Below are positions 56,801-64,000 of a DNA stretch of 64,000 nt, in pieces (position 1 is the first letter of the stretch; the number at the start of each line of letters is the position of its first letter). The position numbers and the translations under genes are program-made. The notes under the pieces were generated by a model that saw only the letters and a list, made by a program, of their open reading frames with translations, ran no database searches and was not told the origin of the DNA. The stretch is from Rhypophila decipiens (taxonomy: Eukaryota > Ascomycota > Sordariomycetes > Sordariales > Naviculisporaceae), in contig MU858057.1 of NCBI GenBank assembly GCA_033297075.1, forward strand, positions 248,001 through 312,000. Reading direction: 5' to 3'.

Positions 56801-57752
56801 GTGCCGAGAGGAACACATCTGTTACTTCTTGCAGGACGAGGACGTCGGCTGTTGCGTCTTTGGATAGGATGTTCTTGATGAGGAGTGGATGGCGAGCTTC
56901 CGAAGGCGGCCAGTCAAAGTCGGCGAGGACGTTGTAGCTCGAGACTGTAAGCGTCTCGGGCATCTGTTGTTCTTGGGGCTCGTCGATTTGTGAGGTCGTG
57001 TAGGGTTCCCATGAGTCAAACTCTTCATTGTAGTAGTACCCCTTGTTGGTCCGGAGCTGATCTCTCTCGCCCGTCTCGGTCTCTGTCTCCTCATCAACTG
57101 ACGTGTTGGGTGGTTTGCTGACGCCATAAAAGGGCTTTGGCTCTGCGAGCCGTGAGAGCGAACCATCAGAGAGACTGACAGTTCCCCATAACTTCATCTG
57201 ACTGGTCGGTCTGCCGTCGACCTGCTGAAGCCTTTCCCTGACCAAGATGTGCAGCTCGTCGACTTTCCAGCCAATTGTTGGTAATAACCCAACTTTTGCG
57301 ACGAGCGACCCGTGCGCTGCCGAGTTGGCGTCTTCAGACTGGGCAATGGTCATGTGCATACGAAAGTTAGCACCAGCTGCATGTCCAATCGATCTGAGCA
57401 TCTCGTTGCGCAGCTTGCCGAGTGTCGAGGCCCGCGAGACATCACCATCGTGCCGGAAGATGGTATTGTCGTTCTTGCGGAGGAAAGCATCGGCGCTGTC
57501 TAGCTGGACAGGTACGTCCCATTCTTGTTGAGAAAGAGCAGCTTGGATGCGGTCAGCTGCCGTGGGGAGCATCTCTGGGCGAACAAACGGGTAGACGAGG
57601 TTGACATGGGGAGGCCATTTCTCGTATGCCTTGTCGTAGAGGGACCTCAGGCGGTCAATGGACGGCCAGGACTGGGAAGGGGGGATGATGCACAGTGCTG
57701 TATCGTAGACGAGGGAGAGCTTGTCTCCCGATTGTTCTGACGGGTTCGCCAT
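53880..57752 (-). CDS. Four-domain RNA end-processing protein (2H - EEP - nucleotidyltransferase - MJ1316)
   Basis: A single 1290-codon frame. (1) Residues 1-200, 2H phosphoesterase-like: HVNLVYPF and RMHMTIAQ; the first motif reads HVN rather than HxT/S. (2) About 268-575, endonuclease/exonuclease/phosphatase: SSYNVLAD, LVLQEV, LILAGDTN and SDHWGV, so all key residues are present. (3) About 610-1000, poly(A)-polymerase-like nucleotidyltransferase: VGSYALGVWTSSSDMDIL, third Asp in IKTDLQYCP, FVKTWAKFRGI helix. (4) About 1157-1215, MJ1316/DUF504: VMNRIRWDPGID, IGYEDRF and EEFIPLHRILYF. MJ1316 has been proposed to recognise cyclic phosphate RNA ends, so the whole is a likely RNA repair or end-healing enzyme. 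Acidic linkers surround domain 4. Substrate RNA unknown. Confidence 0.92.
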   Translation of the reverse strand: MANPSEQSGDKLSLVYDTALCIIPPSQSWPSIDRLRSLYDKAYEKWPPHVNLVYPFVRPEMLPTAADRIQAALSQQEWDVPVQLDSADAFLRKNDNTIFRHDGDVSRASTLGKLRNEMLRSIGHAAGANFRMHMTIAQSEDANSAAHGSLVAKVGLLPTIGWKVDELHILVRERLQQVDGRPTSQMKLWGTVSLSDGSLSRLAEPKPFYGVSKPPNTSVDEETETETGERDQLRTNKGYYYNEEFDSWEPYTTSQIDEPQEQQMPETLTVSSYNVLADFDWPPSEARHPLLIKNILSKDATADVLVLQEVTDVFLSALLRNDLVRERYPYASHGPPSQPDVEPLPSMLNVIILSQFPFDWEFVSFHRKHKGSVVAKFRDIKRLGSDGLPTIVAGVHLSHGLTDGAVAAKKTEIQMLLRYLSQTYPQNPLILAGDTNITTSSCSISAALQKKSISAATVNLLASFDTVFAEAGLSDAWTVSRSEMGDVSYTDYEQDESQNLFEGEQGATYDPLRNEVAAEMVGSGFNNRPQRIDRVLVRGGKLLEIARFNKFGFLRGEENASHSFGSDHWGVRCVLKLHPDDMVDSSQHLKALVVPVHLQKAPTPSLSHPDSAKGCLADLGGVLPDDAESSKRKTALEMLKRVLLDSAAEHATVVVVPVGSYALGVWTSSSDMDILCIGPFSSTTFFALATQRLKKAASSQEKDIRILRRVKANTGLMLELQVNGIKTDLQYCPAGAIAQGFPQVLTLPASDPVWSLAPQTLSKLKALRDVDYLRRSIPDLPSFRLAHRFVKTWAKFRGIYTARFGFLGGIHISILLARVHKLLVRDNINPGMISVPDLLTTFFTHYANFDWDKNLVFDPFFHKRNLNYTRTPREPLAILGYFPPSLNTAHAASVPSTRTIAAEFQRASAALLSSSDNMSWSSFLASSGEGGGGATDFLATYKSYIKLDVQYWGLSPTRGAQFIGWLESRLVMLLVDMNRRAPSIYARIWPGRFITTADTTGDQEETTTRDEYQAIYLIGLDKNNDRTTSKEEMQLLLGQIQTSLSRFTDQIRKDEKYFDERACWLAASVINQSELAALDVQVDDDDFGLAGEYTPGEEEDDDDESDDESQEKDLDSESSHDDDSRSSSKKAGTKGGKKQATAQVNTGQQPGKKPKFRTALDVMNRIRWDPGIDSSDYIIGYEDRFLGARERPLDNWKSELTDEEFIPLHRILYFKRRRTAPPRPRQGRVGEGGGDADRAEAGDDDDDDDGGGKDLIIPKKERAKDKDWEIVWERRTRTDLIFGSGAVPPS

Positions 57753-58586
57753 GGCTTGCGCTTGGCTAGACTCTCGATGTAAATATTATGAAAGAAAATG
57801 AGGTGGGTATCAACTAGGTACGTATCACGCAACGCAACGCTATGAGCAGGAATGGAAACACCGAGAAAGTTGGAATAACGAGAAGGAACTCCAGTCGGAA
57901 AAAAAGAAAGGCTTTTACAAGTTATAGATATATAATTCTGCCGCCATACTCGGATTAACAGGCTTACATGTTGTGTGGCTCGCCGTATGTTCCCAAAACT
58001 GGAATCAACATCACACGGGACTTGGCGGCAACACGGAGTGACTCCAAAGCTGCCACCCCCGCAAAATAGTTGCTGCCAGGGGCCGCTTAGGGCGGGTTTT
58101 GGTACCGTCTTGGCGTCTCTGGGGCTGAGTGACCGGCCCTAAAGGCCTGAGCCGACTGGCCGGGTGAGTCACTGGCGCCCGTTTCAGGGGTAGGGGTCAC
58201 AAATGACACCAGTACAAGGCTGAATTGAAGTCTTTATGACCAGAGTACCGTAGGCATGTCGATTTGAGCTTCATGATGTGAATCTTGGATTCAGTACCAA
58301 GACCTATACGGTTAAGCTCGCATATAGGACCGCTTGCCATGGCCCTTGATTCTGGCCCATCGCCTGTAGAACATCGAGACAAGAAATCTGCTGTCCAACC
58401 TCGTGGTCATTATTGCCTTGTTATTACGCGCTGCCTGTTAATACCTCATAAAACAAAGAAAAGCATTATTACGCTTCGTGATATCGAGCATTTACAAAGC
58501 AATATTGATCAAAGGCCCAAGTATTCACCCAAACTGCCAGAACCATAGAGACACCTCCATCGACCCAAATAAGAGCATCAGATAAC
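57753..58586. other. Intergenic region, nothing recognised
   Basis: About 0.8 kb between two minus-strand genes; it should hold the promoter of the four-domain gene. No repeat or open frame of note. Confidence 0.5.
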
Positions 58587-59887
58587 TCAGGAATCAGGCC
58601 CCCAGTCAACCGTCGACAGCCCCTTACCTACCCCCTCCATGATAGACTCGAGCTTGTCTTCATTCGTGACCCAACCCTGTCGTTTCGTGGCAATAGCTAG
58701 ATTCATAAGCCAAAAGTCAGCACAATCATCAATTTCTTGCCGAAAATCCCATCATCCGAGACAAGGCACATACCATATCTCACAACATCCCTCCACTCCC
58801 TCCACCAAGTCTCCTCACTCTGCACCACACACCGCCGTCCCGCCTCCCCATTCTTATGCGTCGCAAACGGCCAGACAGCCTTGACAACCTCGTACTTGTT
58901 CTTGCCCGTGATAAACGACGTGATGCCCGTAAAGAATTTATTCACCCGATCAGGATTCTGCACAACCACTTTAGCATGCGTTACCGGGAAAGTAACCGTC
59001 ACGATGCCCTTGTACCCGATGCTGGCAATCATGCTGCGGATCTGGCCTTCTAACCAGTTGACGTCGAGATTGGCCACCACCCGCTCGAGGGTGAACGACT
59101 TGATGCTGTGCGAATCGTGCACGAAACGTCTGACCCATTCTTCTAAACCGGCGTCGCCTACGCTGGGCTCGGTGGAGGGTTTGGTCCCCCCCCGAAAGGC
59201 GACTTCCCCCTCGGCTACGCAGCGGATGTAGTCTATTCGCTGCTTGGGGTCTTCGGGCACGAGGAGAGGCATCAGGTTGAGCTTGATGGCGAAGTCTATT
59301 TTGTGGGAGCCGCGTTTGCCTGTGACGTGGACTTGGGGTTTTGGCGGGATCGTCGACTGCGCGCGGATTAACGAGACCATGGCTGTTACGTTGGTCGAGA
59401 GGTACGGGGCGGTGGATTTGATGGTTGTGTGGTCGGCTGATGGTTCGAACAAGGGAGGCGAGTAGAGTCTGTAGTCTAGTTTGGGGAGGCCGGGGAATTT
59501 CTGGGGACCTTTGGGTTGCGGAGGGGGGACTTGTTGGATCGATGATGTTGAGGGCCCTGAGTAGGGTGGTGGCGTGACTGTGCCGGACTGGTGGTTCCCG
59601 TCTTGTCCTGACGGTGAAGATGGTCCTGCTCCTCCTACGCCTCCTGGTGATAAGGAGTGGTTACGGGCATGGCTCGGGGATGGACTGACGAGCGGTGAGA
59701 TCGGGGAGGATTCCTCCAGCTCTTCCTCGGTCATGGGAACCGTGTTGCTCCCTCCCGAGTTGCTTCTTTGGGACGATAACGAGAGCGGTTGGTGATGTGA
59801 TGGTGAGGATGCTGCCAAGGCGCTTTGTTCATAGTGTTCTTGCAGCCGTGCCTTTTCGTCCGAGGCGGCTTTTGAGGAGGGGTCCAT
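58587..59887 (-). CDS. Conserved fungal protein of unknown function
   Basis: Two exons from the right: 59887-58774 and 58696-58587, intron 77 nt (GTATGT...TCTAG); 407 residues. The first 130 residues are Ser/Pro-rich and disordered. The conserved part begins KFPGLPKLDYRLYSPPLFE and continues with IKSTAPYLSTNVTAMVSLIR, HVTGKRGSHKIDFAIKLNL, FTLERVVANLDVNWLEGQI and KYEVVKAVWPFATHKNGE. The terminal exon, joined as RYAIATKRQGWVTNEDKLES, is clearly conserved in style and would be missed without splicing, since the unspliced frame ends in a different tail. No named domain or catalytic motif is visible. Repeated IRSMIASIGYKG-like beta/alpha segments hint at a lipid-binding or SMP-like fold, but that is a guess. 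Confidence 0.87.
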
Positions 59888-61565
59888 TGTTTCCGACTGC
59901 TCCCAGTGTCAACTCCTGATGCTGTTGGTATTCCGTATATCGTTGTGTCGTCTCAGCTGCTGAAGTCGTCGTCCTTTGCCAGCTCAGTGGTAAATCGCCA
60001 AGTCTCGAGAAATCCGGCCGTTCCGCCGTCTCTTTATCACACAGGGCGGCGGCAATGTGAATCTTGAACATCACAAGCCCCGGTGCTGCCCTCTGACTCT
60101 CCTGTCGACAATGATGTGCCTGGGCAAAATTCACGACCGGAATACCTCCAAGTTGAAAATAACAAAATAACTAAAACCCCCAGACCATTGCGGATAGACC
60201 AAACACAAAGTCAAAACAAAAAGCGGTCATGTTTCTTTCTCGAGTCTGGGAATGAATGGAAGCGGTTGTCGTTGACCGCACGGCACCGTGGCGCAGCACT
60301 GCACCAAATCACACCCCTGTAGCTACCTAGGCTGTGGCCATGCCTGCCGAGCTGGAGAGCGAGAACGACTGGGAAAGAGGCATGAAACAAACCCACCCTT
60401 GATGTTGTCTCTTGGGGGCTACGAATCGGCTTGACAAGATGTGCGAGCTCACTCACGCACTTGTGCTCGCCATAATTATGACCCAATTAGGACTAGGAAG
60501 ATGGTGCGTAGTGAACGACGCCCGCTGAGGGAAGGAAGGAAAGCCCACCTGCTTCATTGATGTTGCTTCCTAAGGTACCACGGTACGTTATCGGTATACC
60601 CGACCGTATCTTGATCGGTTCAAGAATCGAAACAGCAGCTTTCAGTGGTATTGAACGTGAATGGGACACCGCATAAAGGAGCATACGTACACGATGGTCC
60701 AATTAAAGCGTAGCGTGGTATCTTCTATGGCGGTGTCAAGGCCTGCGAGGCCGCCCATGACGACGACTCATTCCGCAACGGTCCCAATCTCAGCCCTGCC
60801 GCGCAAACTTCCGCACCATCACCATCGAACAAAGCCACTTACAACTAACTTTCTTTGTGCATGCAACCTACCCGAGCTTAACCTCAATTGATCCTTCGTT
60901 ACAAGGCTTGATCTTTAATCATCAATACGAAATTCTGGCACCTGGTTGAGGTTTCAAGTCAGCTACAGAGAGAGACAACAGTACGGATATACAAGTGAAG
61001 AAAGAAAGAGACAAGATTTTGGGTTATCGACCATGACAAGGAAAAAATATCTTGTCTCTAGACTTCCCAATCAGGAAAACCCCAGAGCGTAAATGCATGC
61101 TTTCTGCTGCAAACAACGACCATGACTCCTGTGACTTTACATATAAATCCTCATCATCCTCAATGCCCGCCATAGCAAAACTATGAAATGAGCGTTTCCG
61201 TCCACATGCATCCATGACCCAGCCAAGTATTCCCATCCCCGAAAGGATCGCAGCGAATGGTAGACAGCTAAGCCCCGGCCCGCGAAAACAACAACATATG
61301 CAGTTTGCCTGGCTTCTTCACCAATGATAATACATGTCATGTTTCCTTTTTCCTTCATGTTGACATGATCAAAGTCCAACCAGGAGGACGCCCATAGAGA
61401 TTGGAAAAATGCAAGAGAAGAACAATGCCGCACCAACAATGCCCAATGATATTAAACTCATCATTTGAATGCCCGCATAAAACCCAGCGAAAAACAACAC
61501 TCATCGCTCGAATGTCCCTCAACAATGCTGCTGTCGAAAAACCGCCAATCCCTCGACACCTCCGC
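59888..61565. other. Intergenic region, nothing recognised
   Basis: About 1.7 kb between minus-strand genes. The first part is the upstream region of the conserved gene; the rest is AT-rich and without a supported gene. Confidence 0.5.
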
Positions 61566-64000
61566 TCACTCCGCGCCAGATCCAGTCTTCACTTCATTCT
61601 GGGCATCAGCCGGCGAGCAATACAAAGTATTCCACGTCGACCCGTGAAGCTCGGCCAACAACTTCTGAAACTCCTCCTTGTCCCGCACTCCACCGGCCAA
61701 GGCGAGATCCTCCAAGAGATCCTCCTGCGGAACGCCGCTCTTCCCCGCATTCTTGATGATCCGCCACGCGCGGCGGAACTCGTCGCGGATCGAGACAATG
61801 CCGTTGTGAGTCACTGTCCTGGCCACGTTGTGATCCAGCTCAAAGGGATCCTCGATGGCAAAGAGATATCGGTAACGCACTTCTTTGGTTTCACGAGCTG
61901 GCTGCGCCGTCGTGGGAGTGGAGACTGCCGCAGTCGTCGAAGCAGCCTCCTGCTTCCCAGATCCCGCGTCGTCCTGCACAGGCTCTGTCGCTGATGATGA
62001 TGGCGGCTCTCTCGGTGAGATCACCTCCTCAATCACCGTCTTTGCACCCGTCCATCCCTTCTCCTGCTTGCTGAGCAAGCCGCCGGGAGTGCGGAGGCTG
62101 ATCACGTCGCGTCCCCAATCGAATCCTTGGCCCTGTCCAGAGGACACCGCAGTAAAGTGGGCGTAATACTCAAAGAAGCCACGGAGAAGCTCGCCTACCG
62201 ACTGGCGATTCTGGGTGAGAGCGTTGGCCTGAGCGAGTCCCTTGATCGCCTGTTCGTCACGCCAGAATCGGATGTTCCGTCCTTTGCACGTGACGGTCTC
62301 TTCGATCTGCTGGGCACTGAGATTCGGATCCGGCGGTGGTGCGAGCAGCTGCAAATTCGGACAGACAAATGGCTGAACCACATTGACAAGATAATGCAGC
62401 ATCATGAGCACATAGCCGTAGCTGCTCAGTGAGCCCCGGTAAGGAGTATTGATGCCCCTTACTTTGGCCCAATGCTTGACGAACAAGACCAGCGGCCGGA
62501 CGCGAGGGTCACAGTGAGAGTAGCATCGGAGCAGCAGAGTGTTCTGGAGGCCAAGGTGGGCCGAGAAATTTATGTCGCACTGGACACCCACTCCTGATTT
62601 GGGAAACTCCAGCTTGTCCCGGTAAGGATCGCGAGGCTGGTTGGGCGCCATCTTGGATGGATTACCGAGTCGGAGGAGCTCAGGTCCTTTCCCGGCGAGT
62701 TCGTCACTGCAGGAAACAACAAAGTTATCAAAGTTGCGGCCTGGGACTTGGGCCAACGTCATGGGCGTCCGAAGGACCTTGATATAGGATTCGATCAATG
62801 GCACCGCCTTGTCAGGGTAGAGCCCCTTTTGAAGGCACTTCTCATAGTCGTGGGCCAGCTGAAGCGCCTTGTGGTTTCTAGCCACCGTCCGCAACGAGAC
62901 CCCGGGACGAGACTCTGCAAACTCGTCCATCTGCTTTCGAATCTCTGGCAAGTAGATGCCTTGGATATACTGCCGGACAACAGATGGGAGAAGCTGATTC
63001 TTGGGTGAGGGTGTGTCAAAGCCTCCCAGGTCTGCCAGTAGTCTGCTTGTCCTGTGGTGATACGACACAGCTGATTCGTGCTGAGTCTGCGAGTGCTGAG
63101 AAAGCTGGATTGTGGGTATGGTCTTGAGGTGCTCAACCGCCTTGGTCAACTCTCTATTATAGTGCAGGGAGTCACGCCCGTATTCCGGACCGTATTGAAG
63201 CTCCTGCCATGCCGTCAGATGCCTCCTGGCCTGTCGTTCCAGATAGTCGTCCTTCTCGCTAATTGCACGGGATTCCCACACCATAACCAGCTTTTCGCCT
63301 TCAATCTGAGCATGCACACCATAGAGCGTACGGTGGTTCTGGGAATCTCGTAGGCGGAGAGACGGATACCGCTGAAGCCTGTCTCTTAACTCGCTGTCGG
63401 CGAGACCATCGACAAACTCACGCGAGAAGTCATTGATGAAACAATAATCAGCCTCTGTAAAATTGCCAAGCGTGCCAGCCGTCAAGTCACGACCCCCGAG
63501 TCTCTTGAGCAAGGCTTTGGCAAAGCTGTAATAACTCTGTAGACTCATTTTCCCCTGTCGGAGTGATGGAAACTTCCTTTGATATGGGGGGCGGGCTTTC
63601 GTGTAAAGCACAAGATCCGTGTACCGCTCCAGCGTCAAGTCGTCTGCCGGAGAAGACTCCGACTCATCCCGGACAGCTTCTTCAGAAACATTTTCGGCGC
63701 TCCCGTCGAGACCTGTATCCCACTTGGCTCTTTCCTCCAAAATATCAGCCCGGAGGCTGCTGGCGTGCTTCTCGCAGACCTTGCTGCCAGGTCCCCCGGT
63801 TCTGGTTGGAAGCCTGGAGCCAGCTTCATGTACAGTTTCATCAGCCTCAACCGCGACATCAGCTTCAGGAACCTTTTCGGTGTTTCCGTCGAGGCCTCTA
63901 TCCCACTTGGCTCTTTCCTCCAAGAGAGCAGCCAGGAGGCTGCTGGGGGGCTTCTCGCAGATCTTGATGATAGGTACTCTGGTTCTGGTCAGAAGCCTGG
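61566..64000 (-). CDS. Cid1-like terminal nucleotidyltransferase with PAP-associated domain (5' end outside window)
   Basis: An open minus-strand frame from the right edge to the stop at 61566, about 811 residues. At the edge the frame reads RLLTRTRVPIIKICEKPPSS, which in this family follows the catalytic GS...DxD; that part lies beyond 64000. A 61-residue unit is then repeated. Downstream are a long insertion, the third catalytic Asp in GVGVQCDINFSAHLGLQN, the helix LVLFVKHWAKVRGINTPYRG, SLSSYGYVLMMLHYLVN, and the PAP-associated part (IRFWRDEQAIK, VGELLRGFFEYYAHF, IEDPFELDHNVARTV). Members add U or A to RNA 3' ends. The insertion of more than 300 residues between the repeat and the third Asp is unusually large. 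Polymerase specificity cannot be told from sequence. Confidence 0.87.
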   Translation of the reverse strand, partial: RLLTRTRVPIIKICEKPPSSLLAALLEERAKWDRGLDGNTEKVPEADVAVEADETVHEAGSRLPTRTGGPGSKVCEKHASSLRADILEERAKWDTGLDGSAENVSEEAVRDESESSPADDLTLERYTDLVLYTKARPPYQRKFPSLRQGKMSLQSYYSFAKALLKRLGGRDLTAGTLGNFTEADYCFINDFSREFVDGLADSELRDRLQRYPSLRLRDSQNHRTLYGVHAQIEGEKLVMVWESRAISEKDDYLERQARRHLTAWQELQYGPEYGRDSLHYNRELTKAVEHLKTIPTIQLSQHSQTQHESAVSYHHRTSRLLADLGGFDTPSPKNQLLPSVVRQYIQGIYLPEIRKQMDEFAESRPGVSLRTVARNHKALQLAHDYEKCLQKGLYPDKAVPLIESYIKVLRTPMTLAQVPGRNFDNFVVSCSDELAGKGPELLRLGNPSKMAPNQPRDPYRDKLEFPKSGVGVQCDINFSAHLGLQNTLLLRCYSHCDPRVRPLVLFVKHWAKVRGINTPYRGSLSSYGYVLMMLHYLVNVVQPFVCPNLQLLAPPPDPNLSAQQIEETVTCKGRNIRFWRDEQAIKGLAQANALTQNRQSVGELLRGFFEYYAHFTAVSSGQGQGFDWGRDVISLRTPGGLLSKQEKGWTGAKTVIEEVISPREPPSSSATEPVQDDAGSGKQEAASTTAAVSTPTTAQPARETKEVRYRYLFAIEDPFELDHNVARTVTHNGIVSIRDEFRRAWRIIKNAGKSGVPQEDLLEDLALAGGVRDKEEFQKLLAELHGSTWNTLYCSPADAQNEVKTGSGAE
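63661..63998 (-). repeat. Coding tandem duplication, 183-bp offset
   Basis: The string CCCACTTGGCTCTTTCCTCC starts at about 63719 and again at about 63902, and the flanking sequence is alignable on both sides at an offset of 183 bp, which equals 61 codons. Both copies encode a version of CEKxxSSLxAxxLEERAKWD. Confidence 0.85.

Noticed and set aside
1..64000. CRISPR arrays, bacterial operons, rRNA genes or a biosynthetic gene cluster
   Set aside because: None seen. The tandem arrays lack spacer structure, no rRNA signature was found, and there are no polyketide, peptide-synthetase or terpene core enzymes.

Overview
The window is from a filamentous ascomycete (Pezizomycotina, most likely a Sordariomycete). 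The evidence is: genes broken by short introns (mostly 51-150 nt, GT...AG); GC-rich coding sequence next to AT-rich intergenic DNA; typical fungal families (Zn2Cys6 regulator, GPI-anchored GH17 glucanase, fungal rhodopsin-domain membrane protein, BFR1, TM9 protein); and C-to-T-biased differences between repeat copies that resemble repeat-induced point mutation (RIP). Exon structures were worked out by hand from splice signals, reading phase and protein continuity; nothing was searched or computed.

Left third (1-25 kb): a KE4-type ZIP zinc transporter cut by the left edge; an arrestin-like trafficking adaptor; a TM9/EMP70 protein whose last 19-nt exon supplies the C-terminal sorting motif; a calcineurin-like metallophosphoesterase; a GPI-anchored GH17 glucanase; a REI1/ZNF622-like C2H2 gene with an in-frame stop and a frame change; a four-exon Zn2Cys6 regulator with paired CCG repeats upstream; and a Pyridox_oxase_2-type flavoprotein.

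Middle (25-46 kb): a 5.8-kb gene-free stretch holds a 747-bp non-autonomous DNA element with 66-bp terminal inverted repeats, a 6-bp target duplication and a minisatellite core. Then come a seven-helix rhodopsin-domain protein, the RNA polymerase subunit RPB5 divergent from the polysome-associated protein BFR1, a conserved small cysteine-motif protein of unknown role, and a mitochondrial Obg GTPase (MTG2 type).

Right third (46-64 kb): a TRM4/NSUN2-type tRNA m5C methyltransferase; a repeat-rich interval with a dispersed 22-bp minisatellite family and telomere-like motifs; a 1290-residue protein joining 2H phosphoesterase, EEP phosphodiesterase, poly(A)-polymerase-like nucleotidyltransferase and MJ1316 (DUF504) domains, a likely RNA end-repair enzyme; a conserved fungal protein of unknown function; and a Cid1-like nucleotidyltransferase that runs off the right edge and carries an internal 61-residue duplication. 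The genes do not form a biosynthetic cluster, but several act on RNA or translation (RPB5, BFR1, Obg, TRM4, the end-repair fusion, the Cid1-like enzyme and possibly the REI1-like gene). The most unusual items are the minisatellite-bearing inverted-repeat element, the four-domain RNA protein and the dispersed minisatellite family.
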